A DNA stretch of 64,000 nucleotides. It comes from Barnesiella sp. WM24 (GTDB taxonomy: Bacteria; Bacteroidota; Bacteroidia; Bacteroidales; Muribaculaceae). The notes under the pieces were generated by a model, which saw only the letters and a program-made list of their open reading frames with translations, had not been told where the DNA came from and did no database searches. The stretch is from NCBI RefSeq assembly GCF_004570975.1, contig NZ_SPPC01000001.1:62001-126000 (forward strand). The letters are read 5' to 3'. Position 1 is the first letter of the stretch. Each line of letters opens with the position of its first letter. Below are positions 1-9,649 of this stretch, in pieces. The position numbers and the translations under genes were made by a program.

Positions 1-2
1 GT

Positions 3-1547
3 AAAATAGCGAAACTGCATCTTCTTTATGAACATGCCGGCATAAAACGCGGCGACAAAATCGCGTTATGCGGCAAGAACTCGTCGCAGTGGGCTGTGGC
101 ATTTCTCGCTACCGTAACCTATGGAGCCGTCGCAGTCCCGATTCTTCACGAGTTCAAGCCCGACAATATACATCACCTTGTATCACATTGTGATGCAAGA
201 TTATTTTTTACCGACGACTCGACCTGGGAAAACCTCGACCCCGATTCAATGACCAAACTTGAAGGGGTTGTAAATCTCACTGACTTTTCACTGTTGATGT
301 CGCGCAACGACAAGCTTAAAGCTGCACGTCAGCGCCTCAACGAACTATTCGGGAAAAAGTATCCTGAACGGTTCACTCCGGAAGATGTGAAGTTTCACTC
401 TGAAAAAGAAGGTGACGTAGCTGTAATAAACTACACTTCAGGGTCTACCGGATTCTCCAAAGGAGTCATGCTCACTTACAAGAATCTTTGGAGCAATATA
501 CAGTTCTGCATCGACGGGCTTACATTTCTCAACGCCGGCGACGGCATAGTGTGTATGTTGCCCCTCGCCCACATGTACGGGCTTATCGTAGAGTTCATTC
601 ACCCCTTTGTCAAGGGCTGTCACATCTATTTCCTCACCCGAGTGCCATCGCCGAAAGTAATCCTTGACGCTTTTGCCACTGTAAAGCCCAAGCTTATCGT
701 CACGGTGCCGCTGATTATCGAGAAAATTGTAAAAACCAAGGTATTCCCGCTGCTTGACAAGCCGTTGATGAAGCTGCTTCTGCACGTGCCGTTTATCGAT
801 GAGAAACTGCTTGACAAAATCAAGAGAGGACTTACCGATGCATTTGGAGGCAATGTAAAAGAGATAATAATCGGCGGAGCCGGACTGAACAAGGAGGTTG
901 AGACTTTCCTGCGCCGTATCGGATTCCCGTACACGGTAGGATATGGCATGACAGAGTGCGGGCCGCTTATCGCATATGCGCCCTGGAATATACAGCGCAC
1001 CGGCTCATGCGGAAAACCGGTAGACCGCATGGAATGTCGCATCGAGTCTACCGACCCGGTGAACATTCCCGGAGAACTCTGGGTGAAGGGCGACAACGTG
1101 ATGAAAGGATATTTCAAAAACAAAGAAGCCACAGAGTCAGTCATGAAGGACGGATGGATGAATACCGGCGACCTATGCACGATGGACAACGACGGGTTCA
1201 TCTATATACGCGGAAGAAACAAAAACATGATACTCGGGCCTTCGGGACAAAACATATATCCTGAAGAAATCGAGCAGAAGCTTAACAACATGCCCTATGT
1301 CGCCGAGTCGATAGTGATTGACGGCGACGGCAAGCTGATAGCCCTCGTATATCCCGATATGGACCAGGCGACTAAAGACGGAGTGCCTATGGACGAGATG
1401 GGGAAAATTATGGATGAGAATATAAAGACCCTCAACAAGGAACTTCCTGCCTACTCGCAGATATCCAAGGTCAAAATCCACTATCAGGAATTTGAAAAGA
1501 CACCTAAACGCTCCATCAAGCGTTATCTATACCAGCGGGCAAAGTGA
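3..1547 (+). CDS. AMP-dependent long-chain acyl-CoA synthetase (5' truncated by window edge)
   Basis: Activates a fatty acid with ATP to acyl-AMP and then acyl-CoA (ANL superfamily). The ATP-binding loop TSGSTGFSKG lies at 435-464, the YGMTECG motif at 942-962, and GWMNTGDL follows near 1155. The C-terminal domain has YPEEIEQKL and a Lys-rich end (KTPKRSIKRYL) that carries the usual catalytic lysine region. The frame is open back to base 3 and encodes family-like sequence upstream of the GTG at 96, so the real start lies outside the window and GTG96 is not the start. The next gene begins at the stop codon (one-base overlap), which implies co-transcription. The exact fatty acid substrate cannot be told from sequence. 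Confidence 0.92.
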   Translation, partial: KIAKLHLLYEHAGIKRGDKIALCGKNSSQWAVAFLATVTYGAVAVPILHEFKPDNIHHLVSHCDARLFFTDDSTWENLDPDSMTKLEGVVNLTDFSLLMSRNDKLKAARQRLNELFGKKYPERFTPEDVKFHSEKEGDVAVINYTSGSTGFSKGVMLTYKNLWSNIQFCIDGLTFLNAGDGIVCMLPLAHMYGLIVEFIHPFVKGCHIYFLTRVPSPKVILDAFATVKPKLIVTVPLIIEKIVKTKVFPLLDKPLMKLLLHVPFIDEKLLDKIKRGLTDAFGGNVKEIIIGGAGLNKEVETFLRRIGFPYTVGYGMTECGPLIAYAPWNIQRTGSCGKPVDRMECRIESTDPVNIPGELWVKGDNVMKGYFKNKEATESVMKDGWMNTGDLCTMDNDGFIYIRGRNKNMILGPSGQNIYPEEIEQKLNNMPYVAESIVIDGDGKLIALVYPDMDQATKDGVPMDEMGKIMDENIKTLNKELPAYSQISKVKIHYQEFEKTPKRSIKRYLYQRAK

Positions 1548-2149
1548 TGAGACTGATTGTGGCTGCAATTACATTTCTGGTGTCGTACTATGCCGTTACG
1601 ATAAACGCGGCGACACCTATCTGTGGCGATGTCGAAGTCGGCATCGACAGGATGTATGAGTTTGTAAAGACCCACAATGAAAATTTTCCCCGCGAAATTG
1701 CCGAGGCTTACTATCACATCGGGAAGAAATATGGCGTCAGGGGCGACATTGCCCTGTGTCAGGCGATACTTGAGACCGGATGGTTCCGCTTTTCCGATGA
1801 TACGGCAGTCACGTCAGACCAATACAATTTCTGCGGACTCGGCGTGACAGCCAAGAAAGAACGCGGTCACGCCTTTGACAGCATAGAGGCAGGTGTCACG
1901 GCACAGATACAGCACCTCTTTGCCTATGGCAGCAGCGACAACCTGCCTGACGGCGAAGAAATAATCGACCCGAGATTCTCCTATGTAAGCCGGGGCTCGG
2001 CTTCGACATGGGAAGAGCTTAACGGACGATGGGCGGCAAACAAGCACTATTCCGACCGTATATTAGCCTTGTTCTACCGAATGTCGGAACGCACTGTCCT
2101 GACTATCGAAGTAGACATACCGGATGAATACTGGGAATCGGACCGGTAA
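1547..2149 (+). CDS. Exported glucosaminidase-domain protein
   Basis: Predicted peptidoglycan hydrolase of the glucosaminidase (GH73-like) fold, cutting N-acetylglucosaminyl linkages in the periplasm. The first ~22 residues form a signal peptide (MRLIVAAITFLVSYYAVTINA). The body has the family pattern: a helix with AEAYYHIGKKYGV, ALCQAILETGWF carrying the likely catalytic Glu, and the YNFCGLG loop. I prefer the ATG at 1547 over the GTG one codon earlier because it gives the standard TGATG stop/start overlap with the synthetase. No LysM or other wall-binding domain is seen. The acyl-CoA synthetase pairing is positional only. Confidence 0.82.
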   Translation: MRLIVAAITFLVSYYAVTINAATPICGDVEVGIDRMYEFVKTHNENFPREIAEAYYHIGKKYGVRGDIALCQAILETGWFRFSDDTAVTSDQYNFCGLGVTAKKERGHAFDSIEAGVTAQIQHLFAYGSSDNLPDGEEIIDPRFSYVSRGSASTWEELNGRWAANKHYSDRILALFYRMSERTVLTIEVDIPDEYWESDR

Positions 2150-2178
2150 AAGACTTACAACTGAAAACATTTAGATTT

Positions 2179-2667
2179 ATGACTTATCACGACATAACTC
2201 CCGACGACCGAAAATTCATGGACTTGGCATGTAAACTTGCCGAGGAAAATGTCAATGCAGGCGGAGGACCGTTTGGCGCAATAATAGTCAGGAACGGGGA
2301 AATCATATCCACAGGAGTCAACACTGTGACCCGAGACAACGACCCTACCGCCCACGCCGAAATGAATGCAATAAGAAGCGCGTGTCACTCCTTGGACAGG
2401 TTCAAGCTCAGTGATTGTGTCATCTACAGTTCATGCGAGCCGTGCCCTATGTGTCTTAGCGCACTATACTGGGCGGGAGTAAAGCGCATCTACTACGGCA
2501 ACACGAAGGAAGATGCCGACAGGATAAATTTCAGCGACAGCTTCATTTACAAGGAAATCGACAAGAAACCCGCGGAACGGATGATTCCGTGCATACACAT
2601 CGAGGGCACGACAGCGATAAAAGCTTTTGACCTCTGGGAGAAAAGCACTGACAAAATCGTGTACTGA
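2179..2667 (+). CDS. Nucleoside/guanine deaminase (CDA fold)
   Basis: Zinc hydrolase of the cytidine/deoxycytidylate deaminase fold, most like guanine deaminase GuaD or tRNA-adenosine-deaminase-like proteins. The zinc site is complete: AHAEMNA (His ligand and the proton-shuttling Glu) and SSCEPCPMC (two Cys ligands). Length of 162 aa is normal for GuaD-type enzymes (about 155-160). It starts 29 bp after the glucosaminidase stop and could share its transcript. TadA is an alternative, but the C-terminal segment with DSFIYKEIDKK fits guanine deaminases better. Confidence 0.85.
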   Translation: MTYHDITPDDRKFMDLACKLAEENVNAGGGPFGAIIVRNGEIISTGVNTVTRDNDPTAHAEMNAIRSACHSLDRFKLSDCVIYSSCEPCPMCLSALYWAGVKRIYYGNTKEDADRINFSDSFIYKEIDKKPAERMIPCIHIEGTTAIKAFDLWEKSTDKIVY

Positions 2668-2669
2668 GG

Positions 2670-3044
2670 CTACTGCCGGCAGAGCTGCCTGTAACCGATG
2701 GCAAAGTATTCACGCTCAAACTCGACAGGGCGAAGCAGCTTACCGTCATATTCAACAATATCAAGGTCAATCGGTACGATTCCGGTGATTTTTGACTCGG
2801 AAGTCCGTCCCGACTTTCGCTCGTAGTCTTTCAGCAGTCCATTGAGAGTCGCTGAATCATGAGCAGTAAACCCGATAGCGACGCAGTTAAAATAAGCCGG
2901 ATACCTGCCGCTATATTCGGGGGTCTCATAAATGTCAGATGTAGCACACTCTGAAAGCACTTCATGCAACCACTTTACAGCAGCGTCCATCATGTAATCC
3001 CTTGAAGGAGCATTACTTCCTATGCTCACGATAACCTTTTTCAT
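2670..3044 (-). CDS. folK: FolK-like hydroxymethyl-dihydropterin pyrophosphokinase, short form
   Basis: HPPK catalyses ATP-dependent pyrophosphorylation of 6-hydroxymethyl-7,8-dihydropterin in folate synthesis. The N-terminal VIVSIGSNAPSR signature and the C-terminal VPIDLDIVEYDGKLLRP (the DLDI metal-binding motif) are present. At 124 aa it is shorter than classical FolK (about 150-165), and the Trp/Arg-rich substrate loops are reduced, so catalytic competence is uncertain. The start overlaps the stop of tex by 4 bp (ATGA), showing translational coupling as the last gene of the acyltransferase-phosphoesterase-tex run. Confidence 0.72.
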   Translation of the reverse strand: MKKVIVSIGSNAPSRDYMMDAAVKWLHEVLSECATSDIYETPEYSGRYPAYFNCVAIGFTAHDSATLNGLLKDYERKSGRTSESKITGIVPIDLDIVEYDGKLLRPVEFEREYFAIGYRQLCRQ

Positions 3045-5182
3045 CCCTGCGCAATGCCTTTCATCGAGAGAGCAATCCTTCCGCGTTCATAGTCGATATC
3101 AATGACCCTTACCCTTACATGCTGATGCAGCGACACCACCTCGGCGGGATTGGAAACAAAACTGTCACAGAGCTGCGAGATATGCACAAGACCGTTTTCA
3201 TGTAGACCGAGGTCGACAAAACAGCCAAACGCAGTTATATTATTGACGATGCCGTTAAGCTCCATACCTACAGACAAATCCTTGATGTCGCGCACTTTGT
3301 CGTCAAACTCCATAACCTCGACGCGGGCACGCGGGTCACGCCCGGGCTTTTCAAGTTCAAGCACAATATCGGTAAGTGTCGGAAGACCTACGCTCTTGTC
3401 AACATAGGGCGAAAGATCAAGCTCATTAAGCAGTCTCGGATTCTTAATCAATGTCTCGACGCCGCAATGATTGTCGGCGGCAATACGGGCAATAAGCTCG
3501 TAGCGCTCGGGGTGAACGGCTGTATTATCAAGTATATTTTCCCCGTCAGGAATCCTTAAAAAGCCGGCACACTGCTGATAAGCCTTTTCACCCATTCTCG
3601 GCACATCGAGCAACTCTTCACGGCGTCTGAAATCACCATGCTCGGCACGATAAGTGACTATATTTGAAGCAAGAGCCGGACCTATGCCTGATACATAAGA
3701 CAATAACTCGCGAGAAGCAGTGTTGACATTGACCCCGACTGAGTTGACACAGCTCTCCACTGTATAGTTAAGCGCCTCTTTCAGTTTGCCCTGGTCGACA
3801 TCGTGCTGATACTGCCCCACCCCGATGGATTTAGGCTCAATCTTCACCAACTCGGCAAGGGGGTCAATCAGACGTCTGCCGATTGACACGGCACCTCTAA
3901 CCGTAACGTCATAATCAGGGAACTCGTCACGCGCTATCTTAGAAGCAGAATATACCGACGCACCGTTCTCACTGACGACAAACACCTGTATCTTTCTCGG
4001 ATAACGTATAGACGAGAGAAATTTCTCCGTCTCGCGGCTCGCAGTGCCGTTACCTACAGCTATTGCATCAATCCGATAAGACTCCACAAGACGGCTCACC
4101 TTGAATGCGGAGCCGTGAAAATCATTCTGTGGCGGATTAGGATAAATGACCTCTGTGTGAAGAAGGTTGCCCTGCTCGTCAAGACACACAACCTTACATC
4201 CCGTACGGAATCCGGGGTCAATGGCAAGCACCCGTTTATGACCGAGAGGAGGAGCGAGAAGAAGCTGCCTTACATTGTCGGCAAACATCGCTATCGCACC
4301 GTCATCGGCCTTCGACTTCGCGATAGCCATGACCTCCGTCTCGATAGACGGGCGTATAAGACGGCGGTAGCTATCCTTAACGGTAGCCTTTATGAGCGAG
4401 GCAGTCTCCGGAGTGGCTCCGGGCTTTACAAAAAGCCGGGCAAGTCGCTCGATCATCTCTTCATCATCAATAGAGATGCTCATTTTCAGAAATCCGTCGG
4501 CTTCTCCACGCAATATGGCAAGCAGTCTGTGGGACGTTATTGATCGTAGCGGACTGCTGAAGTCAAAATAGTTTCTATAATTGTTTCCTTCTTCTTCCTT
4601 ACCGGCGACAGCCTTTGCCGTTATCACAGCGTTTCGCTGATAGCGCGAACGCACAATCGAACGAGCCTTCTCGCTCTCGCTCATCCATTCGGCAATTATG
4701 TCCTGAGCTCCCGAAACAGCATCTTTTTCATCAGCCACATCACCTTTGACAAACTTCTTTGCCGCCTTCCCAACATTATCGAGATTCTGCGACATAATCA
4801 TCCGCGCAAGCGGCTCAAGCCCTTTTTCGGCAGCCATTACCGCCCTTGTGCGCCTGTGTGGCTTATATGGAAGATATAAATCCTCCAGCACCGACGGGTC
4901 AAGTGTCTCTTCTATCTTTTTCTGGAGCTCGGCAGTGAGCTTGCCCTGCTCCTTTATAGTCGCCAGGATAGCTTCCTTTCTTTTGACAAGAGCGGTCAAC
5001 GCCTCATATCGGAGTTTTATATTGTGTACAGCCACCTCGTCAAGCCCACCTGTAGCTTCTTTTCGGTAACGGCTTATAAACGGTATTGTAGCGCCGTCAT
5101 CAAGGAGTTTTACCGTTGCTGAAACCTGTTTGCGGAGTATGTTCATCTCTCCGGCTATTATAGAAAAAAGCTCACTGCTCAT
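3041..5182 (-). CDS. tex: Tex family S1 RNA-binding transcription accessory protein
   Basis: Conserved cytoplasmic nucleic-acid-binding protein related to Spt6. Domain order is visible: a helical N-terminal Tex domain; a YqgF/RNase H-like domain starting RVLAIDPGFRTGCKV; a helix-hairpin-helix segment with LLSYVSGIGPALASNIV; and a C-terminal S1 domain (GIVNNITAFGCFVDLGLHENGLVHISQL). Length of 713 aa is typical (700-780). It sits 28 bp downstream of the phosphoesterase and overlaps folK, so it is part of a minus-strand operon. Confidence 0.95.
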   Translation of the reverse strand: MSSELFSIIAGEMNILRKQVSATVKLLDDGATIPFISRYRKEATGGLDEVAVHNIKLRYEALTALVKRKEAILATIKEQGKLTAELQKKIEETLDPSVLEDLYLPYKPHRRTRAVMAAEKGLEPLARMIMSQNLDNVGKAAKKFVKGDVADEKDAVSGAQDIIAEWMSESEKARSIVRSRYQRNAVITAKAVAGKEEEGNNYRNYFDFSSPLRSITSHRLLAILRGEADGFLKMSISIDDEEMIERLARLFVKPGATPETASLIKATVKDSYRRLIRPSIETEVMAIAKSKADDGAIAMFADNVRQLLLAPPLGHKRVLAIDPGFRTGCKVVCLDEQGNLLHTEVIYPNPPQNDFHGSAFKVSRLVESYRIDAIAVGNGTASRETEKFLSSIRYPRKIQVFVVSENGASVYSASKIARDEFPDYDVTVRGAVSIGRRLIDPLAELVKIEPKSIGVGQYQHDVDQGKLKEALNYTVESCVNSVGVNVNTASRELLSYVSGIGPALASNIVTYRAEHGDFRRREELLDVPRMGEKAYQQCAGFLRIPDGENILDNTAVHPERYELIARIAADNHCGVETLIKNPRLLNELDLSPYVDKSVGLPTLTDIVLELEKPGRDPRARVEVMEFDDKVRDIKDLSVGMELNGIVNNITAFGCFVDLGLHENGLVHISQLCDSFVSNPAEVVSLHQHVRVRVIDIDYERGRIALSMKGIAQG

Positions 5183-5210
5183 TGTTGTGTGGAAGAAGAT
5201 ATATATATTT

Positions 5211-6404
5211 TTAATTATGTGACTTTTTTAGAGTAAGCACCGTGATTTCCGGCGTGGCTCCTATACGTGCCGGTATAGCCACTGTGCCAAGCCCGATATT
5301 GACATAAAGCTTATGGCTGCCGTCGCTGTCATTATACAAGCCGCCCCATGTAGGATAACGCCATGCCGCAGGCGACACACCGCCGACCTCCATCTGCATG
5401 GCGTGGGTGTGGCCCGACAGGGACAGCCCTATATTAATTGTATCGTTATCAGCGATTTTTTCTACCCAATGTGCGGGATTATGAGTAAGCAGCAGTTTAA
5501 ACGTGCTGTCGCTTTGACATGGATAAGCCTTGTCAAGGTCACCATATACGGTAAATGGCGGGTCACCCCAGTTTTCAACCCCGACGACAGCGATAGAGTC
5601 ACCGCCGCGATATATAAACTCGGTCTCGTTATTGAGCAGCCTCCAGCCCATTTTACGCTGCAGGTCATTCATAAGCGCCATGTTGGCACGCTTTGCCTCG
5701 TCGCTCTGCCATTCGCAGTAATCGCCATAATCATGATTGCCGAGAATCGAATATACACCGTCGGGAGCGTCAAGTCGCGACAAGACTCCGACAAACGGCA
5801 AGAGCTCATCAGTGCGACGGTTTACAATATCTCCGGTAAACATTATGGCGTCCACATCAAGACCGTTAAGCTTATCGACAACCTCACTTACAAAGGTAGT
5901 ATCGTTTCCATATGTCCCGACATGGAAATCAGAAAACTGGGCTATCTTGTAACCGTCAAACCGCTCGGGAAGATTGTCAACCATTACCTCGACCTGTTTT
6001 ATCTGGACTGACGTGCGGTTTATCAGCGCCGCCCACCACATTACGCCAAACACGGCGACGGCCGCGACAGCACCGATGACAGCCGGAAGTCTCCAGCTTT
6101 TTTGCCGCCACAGGCGCGGCAGATAACCGATAAAACTGATAAGGCAAAATATGTATTTTGGAATATATACCGAAAAATAGGCATAGAGCATCCACATTAT
6201 ACACACAAGCATGCTGTCACTGCCACTACGCCGGGGAAGACAGATTGTCACCACCAGAAACAACAGGCATAACAGCGAGCTCCAGGCATAGGCGACGCCC
6301 CAGAACCTTCGGCGCGCAACAGCAGTAATGCGCCGCCATATATAGTAGTCAACAAACACGTTGACTACCATAAGTATAATCATTATCAATAACGGCAATC
6401 TCAT
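5211..6404 (-). CDS. Membrane-anchored metallophosphoesterase
   Basis: Calcineurin-like phosphoesterase with about four N-terminal membrane segments (first ~130 residues), then a catalytic domain containing all metal motifs: FSDFHVGT (DxH), FTGDIVN (GD), LGNHDYGDY (GNHD), LLTHNPAHW and LSGHTHAMQ. This layout matches the YkuE/YaeI-type group, some of which act on lipid-linked substrates such as UDP-diacylglucosamine, but the substrate here is not determinable. It lies 38 bp downstream of the acyltransferase gene on the same strand, which loosely supports a role in envelope lipid metabolism. Confidence 0.88.
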   Translation of the reverse strand: MRLPLLIMIILMVVNVFVDYYIWRRITAVARRRFWGVAYAWSSLLCLLFLVVTICLPRRSGSDSMLVCIMWMLYAYFSVYIPKYIFCLISFIGYLPRLWRQKSWRLPAVIGAVAAVAVFGVMWWAALINRTSVQIKQVEVMVDNLPERFDGYKIAQFSDFHVGTYGNDTTFVSEVVDKLNGLDVDAIMFTGDIVNRRTDELLPFVGVLSRLDAPDGVYSILGNHDYGDYCEWQSDEAKRANMALMNDLQRKMGWRLLNNETEFIYRGGDSIAVVGVENWGDPPFTVYGDLDKAYPCQSDSTFKLLLTHNPAHWVEKIADNDTINIGLSLSGHTHAMQMEVGGVSPAAWRYPTWGGLYNDSDGSHKLYVNIGLGTVAIPARIGATPEITVLTLKKSHN

Positions 6405-6442
6405 AGTGTCATAAATTCAGCAATCCGACAAATCGCATGACT

Positions 6443-7621
6443 TTACGCTTCACTGCTGCATGTCTCGGCTGAAATCTTATTCTTTAACGGATTAGCATAC
6501 ATCGTAAGCATCATCTCATATAAGAAAACGTTATCCTCGTCAGTTAGTTCAGGAATGTCCACCTTTTCAAGCTGTGTCCTGATGTAACGTTCAAACGCCT
6601 CTTCCTCCTCCGAGGTATATCTGTCGGCAAACTGCGAGCTGCCATGCAGCTTGTCATAAGCGATGTAATTGATAGGGAATATCATATAGCCGGAATGTAT
6701 CTGGCAGTCAACGGCATCACACACATCACGCGCAATCTGGCTCTTATCGGCATCCTCGGGAATGAGGTCGATAAACGGGTTTAGCGGAGTCCCTACATTA
6801 AAATGCACCCTTCCCTTAGGCTGGAGCAGACCGGTCTCCATAGCAAAAAGGTCATCACGCTGAGTCTTTTTAAACTCCGGGTCGTTACGGCGCAGCAGAA
6901 ACTCACGAGCCTTCAGATAATCGTTGGGGTCATATTCATAAGAGATTGACACCGGAAGAAGATTTATCTCCTTCAAGTTGTCGCGGAAATCACCGTCACC
7001 GGCAAGCCCGAGCATCTTTATAAGAGAATCCTGGGCAAGGTCGCTTGAGTCTTTGCTTCTGCCCTGACGCTCCGCAATCCACACCGACTGTCCTTCTTCA
7101 CCGACAGTAAAATGGATATATGACGACAACTCTTTAGCTGCCTCCAGAGCCTTTACCTTAGGCAGGTCGCGCTTGACAATAAAGCTTTTGTTAAGTCTTA
7201 CAAGATCGCTGATCCACTCATAGATAAGCAGATTGTTTCCGATAGCCACCTGAGTAGTAGGATACCCTGAACGAAGGAAACACAGATTCAGGAAAGAGGT
7301 GTCAAGCACGATATCACGATGATTGGTGATAAACGTGTAAGCCTTTGACGGGTCTATGCGGTCGATACCTTCAATCGTAAGCCCGGAAGTGGTCTTTGAG
7401 GCAAGCATCTCAAGGAATGGCCACATTATCTTATGCTGGAACGTGTCTTTGTCTCTTACCTGAAGGAGATCGTCACACATTTCTTTATAGTCAACATTGG
7501 GTAATACCCACTTTACAGCATGTTCAAATCCCGGCTCTTTTACCAGATGCTGCATCTTTTCATGAAACATACTGTCGGGATAAGGAGCTATGTCTTCAAA
7601 TGGTCGTGAATCCTGTGTCAT
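6443..7621 (-). CDS. Glycerol-3-phosphate/1-acylglycerol-phosphate acyltransferase family protein
   Basis: PlsC-like acyltransferase. The catalytic H-x4-D motif is seen in FITNHRDIVLD, followed by a block with VWIAERQGRSKD in place of the more common EGTR-type motif, then a long C-terminal part with GRVHFNVGTPLN. Length of 392 aa is longer than soluble PlsC (about 240), similar to a Bacteroidota-specific group. No clear membrane helix is seen, so it is probably peripheral. It is first in a minus-strand run with the phosphoesterase, tex and folK-like genes. Confidence 0.83.
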   Translation of the reverse strand: MTQDSRPFEDIAPYPDSMFHEKMQHLVKEPGFEHAVKWVLPNVDYKEMCDDLLQVRDKDTFQHKIMWPFLEMLASKTTSGLTIEGIDRIDPSKAYTFITNHRDIVLDTSFLNLCFLRSGYPTTQVAIGNNLLIYEWISDLVRLNKSFIVKRDLPKVKALEAAKELSSYIHFTVGEEGQSVWIAERQGRSKDSSDLAQDSLIKMLGLAGDGDFRDNLKEINLLPVSISYEYDPNDYLKAREFLLRRNDPEFKKTQRDDLFAMETGLLQPKGRVHFNVGTPLNPFIDLIPEDADKSQIARDVCDAVDCQIHSGYMIFPINYIAYDKLHGSSQFADRYTSEEEEAFERYIRTQLEKVDIPELTDEDNVFLYEMMLTMYANPLKNKISAETCSSEA

Positions 7622-7690
7622 AACTATATTTATTATTTCTGTTTTTCTAATTTAATTAAATTCAACGGTTAAATCTATTTGGTCCAGATA

Positions 7691-8797
7691 TCAGAGTCTG
7701 TCATTATCATTGTATTTGCGCCAGCGCTCTATCAGCGAAGTCATGTCATCGGGAATGGGGGCGGTGAAAAACATCTCTTCACCTGTAGCCGGATGCACAA
7801 AGCCGAGAGTGCGCGCATGAAGCGCCTGACGGGGACACACGGCAAAACTGTTTGCGATAAACTGCCTGTATTTTGACGAAGTAGTGCCGCGCAACACCTC
7901 GTCACCCCCATAACGCGCGTCATTAAACAAGGGATGTCCGATATGTTTCATATGGACACGTATCTGATGGGTGCGACCGGTCTCAAGCACACACTTCACT
8001 ACCGTCACATAGCCAAGCGGCTCAATCGTGTAATAATGGGTCACGGCATGTTTGCCATACTCGCCGTCGGGAAAGACCGCCATCTGCAGCCTGTCTTTCA
8101 GGCTTCTGCCGATATTGCCTTCAATCCTGCCGTCGGCAGGGTCGGGGCGTCCCCACACGACCGCGACATATTCCCTCTTTGTAGTCTTGTTAAAAAACTG
8201 CTTCCCAAGATGAGTCTTTGCGTCGGGGGTCTTCGCCACGACAAGCAGTCCCGATGTATCTTTATCTATTCGATGCACAAGCCCCATGCGCGGGTCGTTG
8301 ACATCATATTCCGGATTATCTTTGAAATGCCATGCAAGAGCGTTGACAAGTGTGCCATGATAGTTGCCGTGTCCCGGATGCACCACAAGCCCGGCAGGCT
8401 TATTGACGACAAGCAGGTGCTCATCCTCATATACGATATCAAGCGGTATGTCTTCAGCGATGATTTCAAGTTCATAACGAGGGCGGTCCATCACCACAGT
8501 CACCACATCAAGGGGCTTGACCCTGTAATTGGACTTTACCGGCTTGCCATTGACAAGTATACAGCCGGCAACGGCAGCCTGCTGGACGCGGTTGCGCGAC
8601 GACTTTTCGAGGCGTGCCACCAGAAACTTGTCGACGCGCAGAAGCTGCTGTCCCTTGTCGGCTACAAACCGGAAATGCTCGTAAAGCCCGTTGCCGTCAT
8701 CTTCAGCATCATCACCGTCGATCGCGAGACCGTCGGGACAACCTTCATACAGGCTTTCTGACATGTTCACATCCTTTTCCATGATAAGCCGGTCCAT
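7691..8797 (-). CDS. RluD-like 23S rRNA pseudouridine synthase
   Basis: Isomerises uridines in rRNA. An S4 RNA-binding domain (LRVDKFLVARLEKSSRNRVQQA) precedes the RluA-type catalytic domain with MGLVHRIDKDTSGLLVVAKT, whose RIDKDTSG contains the catalytic Asp, and TGRTHQIRVHMKHIGHP. The called start overlaps the PASTA gene stop by one base (TAATG); a second ATG at 8765 (MSESLYEG) would remove 11 residues. Acidic residues in the first 30 positions look like an unstructured leader. The PASTA/RluD pairing is common in Bacteroidales. Confidence 0.92.
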   Translation of the reverse strand: MDRLIMEKDVNMSESLYEGCPDGLAIDGDDAEDDGNGLYEHFRFVADKGQQLLRVDKFLVARLEKSSRNRVQQAAVAGCILVNGKPVKSNYRVKPLDVVTVVMDRPRYELEIIAEDIPLDIVYEDEHLLVVNKPAGLVVHPGHGNYHGTLVNALAWHFKDNPEYDVNDPRMGLVHRIDKDTSGLLVVAKTPDAKTHLGKQFFNKTTKREYVAVVWGRPDPADGRIEGNIGRSLKDRLQMAVFPDGEYGKHAVTHYYTIEPLGYVTVVKCVLETGRTHQIRVHMKHIGHPLFNDARYGGDEVLRGTTSSKYRQFIANSFAVCPRQALHARTLGFVHPATGEEMFFTAPIPDDMTSLIERWRKYNDNDRL

Positions 8798-9435
8798 TAG
8801 TTGATGTCAAGCTCGGCAGCCTCTTCATCGCCAAGGATAGCCTCAGCGACACTCATGCTGTCATCTTCATTGGCAATGCCCTGCCCCACCTCAAGAGTCA
8901 CAGTCGCAGAAGAGGGAATGCGCGCTCCGGGCCGCAACGTGACGCCGTTAAACTTGACGGCGAGGACAAGATCGCGGTACTCGCTTGCCACGTATTGCTC
9001 CTTGATATTCTTCACGCCAAGCCCCTCAAGAGTCGAGCGTGCCTGTCGCAGCGACATGTCGGCAAGATCGGGCACAGAAATCATCTTGGGCGTAAAAGCG
9101 ATAACGGTAAGATACACCGTGCGGTTAGGCTTCACTTTGGTATTGGCTCTCGGCGACTGCTCAATGACTGTACCGGGACGCGTCTTGTCATCATATATCG
9201 AATCGGAAAGCTCCGGTTCAAGTCCTGCCGTACGCAGCGCTGTAGCCGCCTGCTCATACGAAAGTCCTTTTATATTCGGGACCACTTCATATTTGCCGTG
9301 CTCGGTCCATATGTCAAGCCATATAAGGGTTATCCATATCACGCCACAGCCGGCAAGCAATATCAGCAGAAAATTAAACAGTATCGGATGATCTTTTATA
9401 AAGTTCCTTTTATTTTGTTTTGATGTTTCTTCCAC
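8797..9435 (-). CDS. PASTA-domain membrane protein
   Basis: Single-pass inner-membrane protein: charged N-terminus, hydrophobic helix at about residues 15-38, then two PASTA domains facing the periplasm (VVPNIKGLSYEQAATALRTA and MISVPDLADMSLRQARSTLE), and an acidic tail. PASTA domains bind peptidoglycan or beta-lactams in other proteins. No kinase or transpeptidase domain is attached, so it is a stand-alone PASTA protein. It is translationally coupled to the RluD-like gene downstream. Confidence 0.85.
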   Translation of the reverse strand: MEETSKQNKRNFIKDHPILFNFLLILLAGCGVIWITLIWLDIWTEHGKYEVVPNIKGLSYEQAATALRTAGLEPELSDSIYDDKTRPGTVIEQSPRANTKVKPNRTVYLTVIAFTPKMISVPDLADMSLRQARSTLEGLGVKNIKEQYVASEYRDLVLAVKFNGVTLRPGARIPSSATVTLEVGQGIANEDDSMSVAEAILGDEEAAELDIN

Positions 9436-9593
9436 TATATCAAATTTTAGTTAATCGGATGTGTCACGCTATGCAACACTCCACCAATCAAGCGCAAAAT
9501 TAATTAAAAAAGGCGAAATAAGGGTTGCTAACATACAAAATTGTAGGTCAAATTGAGTTAAAACAGGATTTCAATCAAAAAATCGCCCGTTTT

Positions 9594-9625
9594 TTATCAT
9601 ATCACGCGATTTATTATTAACTTTG
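9594..9625 (+). promoter_or_regulatory. Bacteroidota-type promoter for bamD
   Basis: The -7 element TAACTTTG (9618-9625) is followed by a pyrimidine/purine mix and the bamD ATG 24 bp later. The -33 box is weak (T-rich gttttttat around 9590-9596). Because this -7 box overlaps an in-frame TTG at 9623, that TTG is not a plausible translation start. Confidence 0.6.
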
Positions 9626-9649
9626 CAGCTTGAATATTCGACTGCATAT

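Noticed and set aside
7934-8761. Long open frame antisense to the RluD-like gene
   Set aside because: Mirror frame of a well-supported gene; no family features or promoter. The same applies to the frames antisense to rubrerythrin (11381-11896) and to the acyl-CoA synthetase (626-1201).
9623-9649. TTG at 9623 as the start of bamD
   Set aside because: It lies inside the -7 promoter box; the ATG at 9650 gives a proper lipoprotein signal.
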